DNA from: Firmicutes bacterium UBA5493
GTDB taxonomy: Bacteria; Bacillota; Limnochordia; Darwinibacteriales; Darwinibacteriaceae
Assembly (NCBI GenBank): GCA_002424045.1
Contig: DIPH01000042.1
Span: 68,213 to 118,972 of the forward strand
Direction: 5' to 3'
Length of the DNA: 50,760 bases
The notes under the pieces are model-generated. The model was not told the DNA's origin. It made no database searches and saw nothing but the letters and a program-made list of their open reading frames with translations. The translations under genes were made by a program, and so were the position numbers. Of this stretch, positions 41,783 through 50,741 are shown in pieces; positions within the stretch are counted from its first letter, which is position 1; each line of letters begins with the position of its first letter.

Positions 41783-44626
41783 GTGCAATTATATACCCAT
41801 AGTGATTATTCATTGCTAGAGTCCGTCTGCAGGGTAGAGAACTTAGTGGGCCAGGCTGCCAAACTTGGCATTCAAGCCCTGGCCCTCACGGATCTAGGTA
41901 CCACGGCCGGACACGGAGAATTTGAACATCACTGCAAGCAAAGGGGCATCAAACCCATCTTTGGGGTGGAGTTGAATCTAGGCTTTGGTCAAGGAGCGGT
42001 ACTCTTGGCCTTAACGAACGATGGATACAAGAACATCTTGCACCTAACGTCACAGCCCGAGCCTGTTTCCCGGGAGGAGTTGGCCACCTGCAAGACAGGT
42101 GTGGCTATCTTGGCAGGAACCCACCTCGCGGAAGCGTCTCATGACTGGCTCGAAAAGGAATTTGGAGAAAACTACTATATTCGTCATGAACTTGGAGGAA
42201 ATCGGGACCTTTTTGGAGTCTTTCCTGACCACAAGTTTATCGTATGTCAAGATGTGCGCTATCTTGAGAAGAGTTCTCTAGTAACGCTTCAGGTTTTGGG
42301 CAAGATTAAGGGGAAAGAGGCCACCACTTTGCCTGCCTATCCCCTCTTGAGCTGGGAAGAGCTCTGTGAGGAGTTTAAAGGTCCCAAGGTGGCCCTTGAA
42401 GCAACACTAGATCTCGCAGAGCGCTGTAATGTACAATTGCCGAGGGAGCAGATGCTACCCCCCCATCAGGGTGGGGATAGTCTAGAAGACTTGGTATGGA
42501 AAGGTGTCAGGGAACGTTTTGGAGAACCCAGTGGAGCGATCTGTGAGCGCTTGAACCAAGAATTGTCTATCATCCAGGAGCTCGGTTATGAGGACTATTT
42601 TCTGATCGTAGCTGACATTGTGCGGTTTTCCAAAGGGGCACAGATAGCGGTGGGTCCTGGGAGAGGTAGTGCTGCGAGTAGTCTAGTGGCCTATTGTCTC
42701 GGGATCACCGAGGTAGATTCCCTTTCATGGGGACTTCTGTTTGAGCGTTTCCTAAATGCGGAAAGGAACAAGCGACCAGATATTGATTTAGATTTTTGTT
42801 ATGAAAGGCGCGGAGAAGTACTCTCTTATGTCGTAGAACGCTTCGGACGGGATCATGTGGCCCAAATCGGAACCTATGGCACCTTTGGTCCGAAAGCAGC
42901 TGCTCAGGAGGTTAAGCGGGTTCTGGGAGAAGACAATGCTGTAGTGGCAAAGGAAATCCAAGGTCTGAAAAGGCATCGGTCCACGCACGCGGCAGGAGTA
43001 ATTATTACCGCCAAGCCCACTTTGGACATTAGTGCGGTGTATCTTGATAAGGAGATTCCCGTAACGCACCTAGACATGTATGCCCTGGAGGAATTGGGAG
43101 TGCTCAAAATCGATCTTCTTGGGCTGCGTACCCTTACCTTACTTCAGCGCATGGAGGATTTGGTGAAAAAGAGAGATGAAAGTTTTTCCTTGCGAGACAT
43201 TCCCTCCCATGATGAGCCAACCTTAGCGTTGCTCAGTGAAGGGAGGAGCCTGGGGATCTTTCAACTGGAAAGTGACCTCTTTAGGGACTTGCTTCGAAAG
43301 CTTAAACCAAGAAACTTCAGGGATATCATCGCTCTTTTGGCCCTCGGTAGGCCAGGACCCTTGACTATGTTTCCTGAATATGTGTCTAGGCGTGATAGAC
43401 AGGGGAAAATAGACTATCCCCACCCTGCCTTGGCCGAGATTCTAGGGGAAACCTATGGTTTGATTCTTTATCAGGAGCAAGTTATGCTGATCGCCAGTAG
43501 AATAGGTGGTCTTTCCCTCGGGGAGGCTGACTTGCTCCGCACGGCCCTTGCGAAAAGTGACCCCGGGGCTACGAATGTGTGGAGGGAGCGTTTTGTGTCT
43601 GGGGCCCAAACATTCTCTGGACTATCAAGGAGTGCGGCAAAAAGGCTCTTTACGGAGATTAGCCAGTTTAGTGGATATGCTTTTAACAAAGCCCACAGTG
43701 TAAGCTACGCGCGAATCACATGGCAGGCCGCTTACATGAAGACCCACTACCCCGGAGAGTTTTTTGCGACCCTTCTTAACCAGGGAAGTGCCGGCAAGGA
43801 GCGCCGTGTGTATCTTTTGGATGCCCTGCGTTCGGGTCTTGAGGTACTACCTCCTAGCGTCGTTCATTCTGAAGTCCAGGCCGCGTTGGAAGGGGATAAG
43901 CTTCGTCTAGGTCTTTCTATCAATCGACACATCCCCCCCCAGAGTGCAGAGGCGGTCGTCCGGGGAAAGGGGAAGTGGGCAAGCTTGGCCCAGGTCAGGC
44001 AGTACACTCGTCTTGACGCAGCTTCCTTAGAAAAACTGGTGCTCTGTGGGGCCTTCGACGATCTAGGCGGACGTAATAAACACCTTCAAGAACTGGGGCT
44101 CGAGGCGAAGAGTGAATTAGAACTTCTCCTCTTAGAAAAGGAGTGTCTGGGGATATACGGAAGTGATCACCCTTGCCGCCCGTTTTTACCCTTAGTCCAC
44201 AATCTGAAGGGTGAATTAGATGTGGTGGCAGGAGAAATACTGGAGATTAGGGCTACTGGAAATATGCGGCAAGGAGTGCTCGATACTCCTGTAGGATCGT
44301 ATTTCTTCGAGGGCCATAAGGAGAGTTTTGCGGGTTTAAGTTTGGCTGCGGGCTCGCGCCTCGCCCTCTTTGGGGATAGGAAAGTGAATTGGGCTTTACC
44401 CCTAGGACCGACGCTCTTGATTACTCCTACCCCCAACAATTTAGAGACCATCAAGAATGTGTTGGAGAATCAATTTGGCTCCAAACCCACAATTTTGCTA
44501 TTCGGTGAGGCCTATCATCTCTTACCCAGGCAGTTTTGGGTGAAGGATGCAGACGAAATCCAAAGGCGTCTCCAAGAGGAGCACATTGTGTATACATGGT
44601 TGGATCCTTGGAAAGAAAACGTTTAG
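41783..44626 (+). CDS. dnaE: DNA polymerase III alpha subunit, short DnaE type
   Basis: A family C DNA polymerase. The N-terminal PHP domain is degenerate: YTHSDYSLL has Tyr where the first His of HxH should be, and ALTDLG replaces ALTDHG, so no metal-dependent proofreading is expected. The polymerase core is intact with Asp333 and Asp335 in RPDIDLDF and the third Asp444 in LKIDLLGLRTLT. FNKAHSVSYARITW, a helix-hairpin-helix and a reduced OB region follow. The length of 947 residues is shorter than the usual 1050-1160, probably lacking part of the C-terminus. GTG 41783 follows GAGGAG. Whether it is replicative or auxiliary to a PolC elsewhere is open. Confidence 0.88.
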   Translation: MQLYTHSDYSLLESVCRVENLVGQAAKLGIQALALTDLGTTAGHGEFEHHCKQRGIKPIFGVELNLGFGQGAVLLALTNDGYKNILHLTSQPEPVSREELATCKTGVAILAGTHLAEASHDWLEKEFGENYYIRHELGGNRDLFGVFPDHKFIVCQDVRYLEKSSLVTLQVLGKIKGKEATTLPAYPLLSWEELCEEFKGPKVALEATLDLAERCNVQLPREQMLPPHQGGDSLEDLVWKGVRERFGEPSGAICERLNQELSIIQELGYEDYFLIVADIVRFSKGAQIAVGPGRGSAASSLVAYCLGITEVDSLSWGLLFERFLNAERNKRPDIDLDFCYERRGEVLSYVVERFGRDHVAQIGTYGTFGPKAAAQEVKRVLGEDNAVVAKEIQGLKRHRSTHAAGVIITAKPTLDISAVYLDKEIPVTHLDMYALEELGVLKIDLLGLRTLTLLQRMEDLVKKRDESFSLRDIPSHDEPTLALLSEGRSLGIFQLESDLFRDLLRKLKPRNFRDIIALLALGRPGPLTMFPEYVSRRDRQGKIDYPHPALAEILGETYGLILYQEQVMLIASRIGGLSLGEADLLRTALAKSDPGATNVWRERFVSGAQTFSGLSRSAAKRLFTEISQFSGYAFNKAHSVSYARITWQAAYMKTHYPGEFFATLLNQGSAGKERRVYLLDALRSGLEVLPPSVVHSEVQAALEGDKLRLGLSINRHIPPQSAEAVVRGKGKWASLAQVRQYTRLDAASLEKLVLCGAFDDLGGRNKHLQELGLEAKSELELLLLEKECLGIYGSDHPCRPFLPLVHNLKGELDVVAGEILEIRATGNMRQGVLDTPVGSYFFEGHKESFAGLSLAAGSRLALFGDRKVNWALPLGPTLLITPTPNNLETIKNVLENQFGSKPTILLFGEAYHLLPRQFWVKDADEIQRRLQEEHIVYTWLDPWKENV

Positions 44627-44704
44627 CAGAAGGGATTTTTTCTCCACTAAAGAAATAAGTCTAGCGTAATAGGAATGTGAGTGATTACAAAAGGAGGGCG
44701 CGAT

Positions 44705-44905
44705 ATGATGTGGACGGTGGTTTACATTGCTCCTAATCGCCCTATAGCAGAAATGTTGAAAGGACTTTTGGAGGGCGGTGGGATCTTACCTATGTTACGA
44801 CCCATAGGTGCTCCCCATTTGGGTGATTCCGCTAGTGTTGAAATATTAGTTCCAGAATCTGAAGTAGAAGAGGCCAATGAGATCATCGCTGCTTCCTTTG
44901 GCTAA
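44705..44905 (+). CDS. DUF2007-like small protein
   Basis: A 66-residue protein that begins MMWTVVYIAPNRPIAEMLKGLLE and ends with EVEEANEIIAAS, like the ferredoxin-like DUF2007 (putative signal-transducing protein) family. The middle holds GAPHLGDSASVEILVPESE. AAAGGAGGG lies 6 bases before ATG 44705, which rules out the longer GTG start at 44681. It sits 11 bases before accD, as small proteins of this family do in several Clostridia-like genomes as far as I recall. Its function is unknown. Confidence 0.75.
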   Translation: MMWTVVYIAPNRPIAEMLKGLLEGGGILPMLRPIGAPHLGDSASVEILVPESEVEEANEIIAASFG

Positions 44906-44916
44906 GGTGGGGTAAT

Positions 44917-45762
44917 ATGCTCAATGTGTTTAGAGGTAAACCGAAATATGTGACGGTAAGACCCCAGGAAGAACCGGAGCGCAAGGATTTTCCCGATAAT
45001 TTGTGGACGCGCTGCGATTCCTGTGGAAAGATGATTTTTACCAAAGAGTTGGAAAAGGAAGCGTTTTTGTGCGCTAGTTGTGGTCACCATTTCAGAATCA
45101 GTGCCAGGAAACGACTGGCCATGCTGACAGAAACTGCTAATTTTGAGGCCTTTCCTCCCCTGGTGGCTGCGGACCCCATTGGTTTTCCAGGTTATACTGA
45201 GAAAATCAAACAAGCGCAAGAACAGACGGGCTTAGACGATGCAGTTCTTATTGGTAAGGCGACAATTCAAGGCTCATGTTGCATCTTAGGAATCATTGAT
45301 TTTTCGTTTATCGGGGGAAGTATGGGCTCTGTAATGGGAGAGCAATTGGTGCGAGGTTTTGAAAAGGCTCTTCAGGAGGAGCTCCCTGTGGTGATTTTCT
45401 CAGGAGGCGGAGGGGGGGCGCGCATGCACGAGGGCATTTTTAGCCTAATGCAGATGGCTAAAACAGCCCAAGCTGTAGGAAAGCATAGTCGTGCCGGCCT
45501 CTTGTTTGTCTCTGTGTTAACCCATCCCACCATGGGAGGGATTTACGCGAGCTTTGCCTCCCTAGGAGACATTATCCTGGCCGAGCCGGGTGCCCTTATC
45601 GGTTTTGCCGGTCCGAGAATCGTGGAAGAAACGACGCGACAAAAGCTTCCTGCTGGCTTCCAAACGGCAGAATACGCCCTCAAGCATGGCATGATCGACG
45701 CTATTGTGTCGCGATCACAAATGTTGAGTTATGTGGGGCGCCTTTTGGCGTGGCATAGGTAG
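44917..45762 (+). CDS. accD: Acetyl-CoA carboxylase carboxyltransferase subunit beta
   Basis: The beta half of the carboxyltransferase that makes malonyl-CoA. A zinc ribbon with Cys33, Cys36, Cys52 and Cys55 opens the protein. The crotonase-like fold has the oxyanion motif FSGGGGGARMHEG and MGGIYASFASLGDIILAEPGALIGFAGPR. The length of 281 residues is normal. It is followed after 9 bases by accA. accB and accC are not in the window. Confidence 0.95.
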   Translation: MLNVFRGKPKYVTVRPQEEPERKDFPDNLWTRCDSCGKMIFTKELEKEAFLCASCGHHFRISARKRLAMLTETANFEAFPPLVAADPIGFPGYTEKIKQAQEQTGLDDAVLIGKATIQGSCCILGIIDFSFIGGSMGSVMGEQLVRGFEKALQEELPVVIFSGGGGGARMHEGIFSLMQMAKTAQAVGKHSRAGLLFVSVLTHPTMGGIYASFASLGDIILAEPGALIGFAGPRIVEETTRQKLPAGFQTAEYALKHGMIDAIVSRSQMLSYVGRLLAWHR

Positions 45763-45771
45763 GTGAGAGTA

Positions 45772-46740
45772 ATGCAAGCATTTGAATGGGAAAAACCTGT
45801 TTTGGAGCTCGAAGCCCGCATTGGTGAGCTAAAACAATTCATCCATAGTGAAGAGATGGATTTCAGTCAAGAGATTAAGACCTTAGAGCGCAAGGCGGCA
45901 ACGCTTCGCAAGGAGATCTATGAGAATCTGACCCCCTTCCAGAGAGTGACGATGGCCCGCCACCCTAAACGCCCCACGACGTTGGATTACATCAGTCTTC
46001 TTTTTGATGAGTTCGTAGAGTTTCATGGAGATCGTAGTTACAGAGATGATCAGGCCATTGTGGGGGGAGTGGCCCTTTTTGAAGGACGTCCTGTCACAGT
46101 TGTCGGACCCCAGAAGGGACGGGATACAAAGGATAACATCGCCAGGAATTTTGGCCTTCCCCACCCTGAGGGTTACCGCAAGGCCCTCCGCTTGATGAAG
46201 CAGGCGGAGAAATTTGGTCGTCCGATCATCACTCTCATTGATGTTGTGGGTGCCTATCCGGGTATTGAAGCTGAGGAACGGGGGCAAGGTTTGGTGATCG
46301 CCCAGTGTATTGAAGAGATGTCCTTTCTAAAGACCCCTATTCTCTCTATTATTACTGGAGAAGGAGGTTCTGGGGGAGCCTTGGCACTTGGCGTAGGCGA
46401 CCGCATTTTGATGTTGGAGAACGCATGGTACTCCGTTATTTCCCCTGAGATGTGTGCTGCGATTTTGTGGCGTGATTCGTCCAGAGCGGCAGAAGCGGCA
46501 GATCTCTTGCGCTTAACACCAACAGATCTGTTGAAATTTGGGATTATTGATGATGTCATCACTGAACCTTTGGGCGGAGCCCATAGGGATCATGTCACCA
46601 CAGGCCTGCAGATACGTTCCTTTATGCGGCGTTACTTGGCCACGATTATGAAAAAACCGATAGACCAATTGATTGAGGAACGACTGGCTCGCTTCCGCCA
46701 AATTGGAACGTTTAACGAAAAATCGCTAGCCGAGTTGTAG
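45772..46740 (+). CDS. accA: Acetyl-CoA carboxylase carboxyltransferase subunit alpha
   Basis: Partner of AccD in the carboxyltransferase. The N-terminal helical part (WEKPVLELEARIGELK) is followed by the family motifs ARHPKRPTTLDYI, DRSYRDDQAIVGG, IEAEERGQGL and the oxyanion GEGGSGGALALGVGD. ATG 45772 is used because AGGTGAG precedes it; the in-frame GTG at 45763 lies directly on the accD stop. Confidence 0.95.
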   Translation: MQAFEWEKPVLELEARIGELKQFIHSEEMDFSQEIKTLERKAATLRKEIYENLTPFQRVTMARHPKRPTTLDYISLLFDEFVEFHGDRSYRDDQAIVGGVALFEGRPVTVVGPQKGRDTKDNIARNFGLPHPEGYRKALRLMKQAEKFGRPIITLIDVVGAYPGIEAEERGQGLVIAQCIEEMSFLKTPILSIITGEGGSGGALALGVGDRILMLENAWYSVISPEMCAAILWRDSSRAAEAADLLRLTPTDLLKFGIIDDVITEPLGGAHRDHVTTGLQIRSFMRRYLATIMKKPIDQLIEERLARFRQIGTFNEKSLAEL

Positions 46741-46777
46741 GTGCACAGTTGCTGTACGAAAGGAAGGGGAGATAGAT

Positions 46778-47773
46778 ATGGGGCGGAGAATAGGAGTTTT
46801 GACCAGCGGAGGGGATGCCCCGGGCATGAATGCTGCGGTGCGTACGATTGTACGTGCAGCTCTGCATTATAATCTGGAGCCTTGGGCCGTGTATCGCGGC
46901 TACCATGGACTGATTCGCGGGGAAATAGAACCCATGGATAGTAGGACGGTGTCAGGTATTATTCAAAGGGGTGGAACGATTTTAAAGAGTGCCCGTTCCG
47001 ATCAGTTCCGGACCCCTGAGGGCCGCGCCAAAGCAGTGGACATGCTCGATAAACACGGCATTGATTCTTTAATTGTAATTGGTGGTGACGGCTCATTTAG
47101 GGGAGCCCTGAGTTTAGAAGAGCTCGGTGTAAAGGTGATCTGCATTCCGGCAACCATCGACAACGATATTGCTTGCACCGACTATTCCATTGGTTTTGAT
47201 ACAGCGGTAAACAATGTGATGGATGCTGTGAACAAGATTCGCGACACAGCCAGTAGCCATGAGCGGGTTTATGTAGTCGAAGTGATGGGCCGCGCTTCTG
47301 GTTACATCGCTCTTTATTCTGGGCTGGCAGGCGGGGCCGATGTGATTTTGATTCCAGAGGTTCCCTATGATTTAGAGCAAGTTTGCCAGCAGATACAAAG
47401 GGCCAATAGCATGGGCAAGACTTACAATATTGTGGTTGTAGCTGAGGGTGTGAGGCCGATTTCTGGCAAGAAGGGGGACGAGAGCCCTTCTCTGGAGATA
47501 GGTCGCTACATTCAAGAACAGGCTGGTTTTGACACGCGCATTATTATCTTAGGACATATTCAAAGGGGCGGAGCACCGACTGTTCGTGACCGTCTTCTGG
47601 CCAGTCGCCTAAGCTACCATGCCATAGAGTTGGTCTATCAAGGAAAAAGTGGTAAGATGCTCGGCGAAGTGGATCAGCTTGTAAAATCCTTTGACCTTTC
47701 GTATGTACTAGCACAGGAAAAGCAGTTGAACCTTGATTATTACCATCTGTCGAACATACTGTCGTCGATCTAG
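46778..47773 (+). CDS. pfkA: 6-phosphofructokinase
   Basis: Phosphorylates fructose 6-phosphate with ATP, the committed step of glycolysis. The N-terminus is RIGVLTSGGDAPGMNAAVR. The nucleotide site is IGGDGSFRGA, with Gly where PPi-dependent enzymes have Asp. The active-site segment is PATIDNDIACTDYSIGFDTA, and VMGRASGYIAL and HIQRGGAPTVRDR follow. This fits ATP-dependent PFK. ATG follows GAAAGGAAGGGGAG, and pyk starts 15 bases after the stop. Confidence 0.95.
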   Translation: MGRRIGVLTSGGDAPGMNAAVRTIVRAALHYNLEPWAVYRGYHGLIRGEIEPMDSRTVSGIIQRGGTILKSARSDQFRTPEGRAKAVDMLDKHGIDSLIVIGGDGSFRGALSLEELGVKVICIPATIDNDIACTDYSIGFDTAVNNVMDAVNKIRDTASSHERVYVVEVMGRASGYIALYSGLAGGADVILIPEVPYDLEQVCQQIQRANSMGKTYNIVVVAEGVRPISGKKGDESPSLEIGRYIQEQAGFDTRIIILGHIQRGGAPTVRDRLLASRLSYHAIELVYQGKSGKMLGEVDQLVKSFDLSYVLAQEKQLNLDYYHLSNILSSI

Positions 47774-47788
47774 AAGAGGAGGTCGAAT

Positions 47789-49210
47789 ATGCGTAAGACC
47801 AAAATCGTGTGCACGATTGGGCCAGCTAGCGAGGGTCCCGAGATCATCAGGGCATTGATTAGGGCGGGAATGAACGTGGCGAGGCTGAATTTTTCCCATG
47901 GTACCTTAGATGAGCACCTGCTACGGATCAAGAACCTCAGAGAGGCTACGGCCGAACTGGGGGCAAATGTAGCCCTGCTCCTTGATATCCAAGGACCAAA
48001 AATCAGGGTAGGCCGTCTCAAAAATGGTCCGATTGAGCTGATTCCTGGCCAGGAATACACTTTAACGGTTGAACCTTACGAAGGTGACGAAGCCAAGATC
48101 CATGTGGACTACCCCTATCTAAACCGGGATCTTCGTCCTGGTTCGGTGATCTATATCGACGATGGTCTCTTGGAACTACGAGTCCAAGAAATTAAGGGTC
48201 CCGATGTGGTTTGCCATGTGGTGGTTGGTGGAGAGCTGAATTCACGTAAAGGTCTCTCTTTACCGGGTGTGGATGTGGATTTGCCGCCCATAACAAAAGA
48301 AGATGCAGAACATATTCGCTTCGGTGTGAAGCACGGGGTAGATTTTATCGCCGCTTCCTTTGTGCGCAGGGGGGAACATGTGGAAGCGGTGCGCCGCATC
48401 GTTCATGATGCGGGGGGAAGCCAACATATCATAGCAAAGATTGAAAGCAATGCTGGTTTGCGGAATATTGACGAGATTGTGGCTGCCGCCGATGGCATTA
48501 TGGTGGCTAGGGGCGATCTCGGGGTGGAAATCGCTGCCGAAGAGGTTCCTTTAGCGCAAAGAATGTTGATTCGCAAGTGTAACCGGGCGGGGAAACCGGT
48601 GATTACTGCAACTCAAATGCTAGATTCCATGATTCGGAATCCCAGGCCTACGAGGGCTGAAGTGACGGATGTCTCCAACGCTATTTTCGAAGGCACAGAC
48701 TGTGTGATGCTCTCTGGAGAAACGGCTACGGGCAGGTATCCCATTAAGGCAGTCCAGGTCATGGACAGTATCGCCCGCCGCATGGAACAGGTTATCGATT
48801 ATGGAGCCGTGCTAAGGGAGAAAGCGGAGGAGGGGCGCACTGCAATCGATCAAGCAGTGACCTTGGCGGCCTGCCAAGTCACCCATGATCTGAATTTGGG
48901 CCTAATTATCTGCTCCACCTTTTCGGGGGCTACAGCACGTTCTTTGTCCCAAAAACGTCCCAAAGCTATCATTTTCGCCATTTCCCAAAACGAGCATGTG
49001 GTCAGGCAACTGGCCATGTCCTGGGGAGTTTTTGCCGTGTTTCAGGAAAGAGACAGTGACGTTGAGGTTTCCATCAATAAGGCTATAGACAAAGCAATCA
49101 AGCGTGATTTGCTTGCACCTGGTGATGTGGTTACCATAATTACCGGTTTATCGGTGGGGGTACCAGGGACAACAAACATGTTGCAGGTGCGAAAGGTTGA
49201 GGACTTTTGA
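47789..49210 (+). CDS. pyk: Pyruvate kinase
   Basis: Makes pyruvate and ATP from PEP and ADP. KTKIVCTIGPASEG opens the barrel; VARLNFSHGT, IIAKIESNAGLRN, MVARGDLGVEI and PVITATQMLDSMI are the catalytic motifs. The C-terminal allosteric domain is present, but the extra PEP-utiliser domain of Bacillus Pyk is absent (473 residues). ATG follows GAGGAGG. The TGA overlaps the TTG start of the next gene by four bases (TTGA), so a co-translated operon pfkA-pyk continues on. Confidence 0.95.
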   Translation: MRKTKIVCTIGPASEGPEIIRALIRAGMNVARLNFSHGTLDEHLLRIKNLREATAELGANVALLLDIQGPKIRVGRLKNGPIELIPGQEYTLTVEPYEGDEAKIHVDYPYLNRDLRPGSVIYIDDGLLELRVQEIKGPDVVCHVVVGGELNSRKGLSLPGVDVDLPPITKEDAEHIRFGVKHGVDFIAASFVRRGEHVEAVRRIVHDAGGSQHIIAKIESNAGLRNIDEIVAAADGIMVARGDLGVEIAAEEVPLAQRMLIRKCNRAGKPVITATQMLDSMIRNPRPTRAEVTDVSNAIFEGTDCVMLSGETATGRYPIKAVQVMDSIARRMEQVIDYGAVLREKAEEGRTAIDQAVTLAACQVTHDLNLGLIICSTFSGATARSLSQKRPKAIIFAISQNEHVVRQLAMSWGVFAVFQERDSDVEVSINKAIDKAIKRDLLAPGDVVTIITGLSVGVPGTTNMLQVRKVEDF

Positions 49211-50205
49211 AAATAGGGAAATTATCAGAGGATATGCTGGAACGGATGGTTTTATCAACCATCCAATTTCTACGTAAGGATGTATTAGTCCATGCCGGAC
49301 TTGGTGAAGATTGTGCGGTCATCGACTTTGGTGATGAGGTGTGCTTGGTGACGAGCGATCCAATTACGGGGGCCGCGGAAGGCGTGGGAGAGCTGGCCGT
49401 CCATGTGGCCTGCAATGATCTGGCTGCCAATGGAGGGACTCCCGTAGGGGTCCAAATCGTACTATTGATGCCCGAGCATACCAGGGAAGAAGAGATTCAC
49501 CAGATTATGGAGGATATCCAGGTGACGGCGGCCAGCCTAGAGGTGGAAGTTCTGGGAGGTCACACCGAAATTACCAGTAAAGTTATGGATCCAGTTGTTT
49601 CCATCACCGCCATCGGGAGGGCACCCAAGGGACGTTATGTCACCTCAAAAGGGGCAAAGCCCGGGGATGATATCTTGATTACCAAGGGTGCAGGTATTGA
49701 AGCCACCGCCATTTTGGCTAGAGATTTCGGGCACCTTCTCCCTTTTGAAGTTTCAGACCAGGAGATCCGGAGGTTCACCAAACAGCTCTCCGTTGTACCC
49801 GAGGGCCTTTTAGCGGCTGAATACGGGGTCCATGCCATGCATGATATTACCGAAGGTGGTTTACTGGGAGCAGTCAGGGAGATTTGCCAGGCTTCTAGAG
49901 TGGGAGCTGAGATAAAAGAGGTAGATGTTGCCATACCCCAGCTCACCAAAGCTATTTGCGAACATTTTAAACTGGATCCCTTAGGTCTCTTGTCCTCTGG
50001 TTCCATGCTCATTGTCACTCCTAGTGGACAGGACCTAGTAGATAGACTAGGCGACATCAAGGTCCCAGCTTTTGTCGTAGGAAAGATAACCGAGGGCGAC
50101 CACCCAGTCTTAGTTCGAAAAGCAGGAGAGAGACAGGCCATCATGGCCCATGTGGAAGATGAGCTGTGGAAGTTTTTCCGCAGAATCGAAGGAATGGTGG
50201 AATAG
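49207..50205 (+). CDS. AIR synthase-related (HypE/ThiL/PurM-like) protein
   Basis: An ATP-binding protein with the PurM/HypE fold. GLGEDCAVIDFGD, LVTSDPITGAAEGVGELAVHVACNDLAANGG and VVSITAIGRAPKGRYVTSKGAKPGDDILITKG are the family motifs, and HDITEGGLLGAVREI is in the second half. It lacks the C-terminal PRxC motif of true HypE, ending RRIEGMVE instead, and no hydrogenase genes are near. It is the third gene after pfkA-pyk and is coupled to pyk. The substrate is unknown. Confidence 0.83.
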   Translation: MKIGKLSEDMLERMVLSTIQFLRKDVLVHAGLGEDCAVIDFGDEVCLVTSDPITGAAEGVGELAVHVACNDLAANGGTPVGVQIVLLMPEHTREEEIHQIMEDIQVTAASLEVEVLGGHTEITSKVMDPVVSITAIGRAPKGRYVTSKGAKPGDDILITKGAGIEATAILARDFGHLLPFEVSDQEIRRFTKQLSVVPEGLLAAEYGVHAMHDITEGGLLGAVREICQASRVGAEIKEVDVAIPQLTKAICEHFKLDPLGLLSSGSMLIVTPSGQDLVDRLGDIKVPAFVVGKITEGDHPVLVRKAGERQAIMAHVEDELWKFFRRIEGMVE

Positions 50206-50207
50206 CG

Positions 50208-50741
50208 ATGCAGGCGAATCCTGGTAAAGAGCTAGAGTTAGAGATCGAGGGAAAGAAGTACCTACGTGTTCCAGTGCAAACAGAACTCATTGTGGCTACC
50301 GATGATATTGTGCAGGTGGTAAACATGCATACGGAAGGCCTTGTTCAAAGTGGCGATCTCATCGTGGTGAGCGAGAAAGTTGTGGCCATCACGCAGGGAA
50401 GGGCTTTCCGAATCAATGAGATTAAGCCCTCGAGACTTGCGGTCTTTTTGAGCAGATTTGTTCACAAGTCTCCCCATGGGATCGGTCTTGGTATGCCCCA
50501 AACGATGGAATTAGCTATTCGGGAGGTGGGGGCCCTTAAGATTATTTTTGCGAGCATCGTGGCTGCTATTGGCAAGCTTTTAGGCATCAAAGGACTCTTT
50601 TATCGCATTTGCGGTCCGAAGGCAAGAGCCATTGATGGGCCCTGCGAGTACACAATCCCCCCCTTTAATGACTATGCGGTTTTGGGGCCAAAGGATCCCG
50701 ACTTAGTTGCTAGGCAGATTAAGCAGGCGGTGGGATGGTAA
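50208..50741 (+). CDS. Coenzyme F420-0:L-glutamate ligase-like (CofE family) protein
   Basis: Resembles the CofE gamma-glutamyl ligase domain, which adds glutamate to F420-0 with GTP. RVPVQTELIVATDDIVQVV, SGDLIVVSEKVVAITQGRAF, and the late GPKARAIDGPCEYTIPPFNDY are seen. No other F420 genes are present, and F420 is not expected in this group, so the true substrate may be another carboxylate. ATG 50208 begins 2 bases after the previous stop with GGTGGA upstream. It ends at the TAA at 50739-50741. Confidence 0.75.
   Translation: MQANPGKELELEIEGKKYLRVPVQTELIVATDDIVQVVNMHTEGLVQSGDLIVVSEKVVAITQGRAFRINEIKPSRLAVFLSRFVHKSPHGIGLGMPQTMELAIREVGALKIIFASIVAAIGKLLGIKGLFYRICGPKARAIDGPCEYTIPPFNDYAVLGPKDPDLVARQIKQAVGW

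Noticed and set aside
49207..50205. Calling this gene hypE
   Set aside because: It lacks the C-terminal PRxC motif with the carbamoyl-accepting Cys, and no hydrogenase genes are near.
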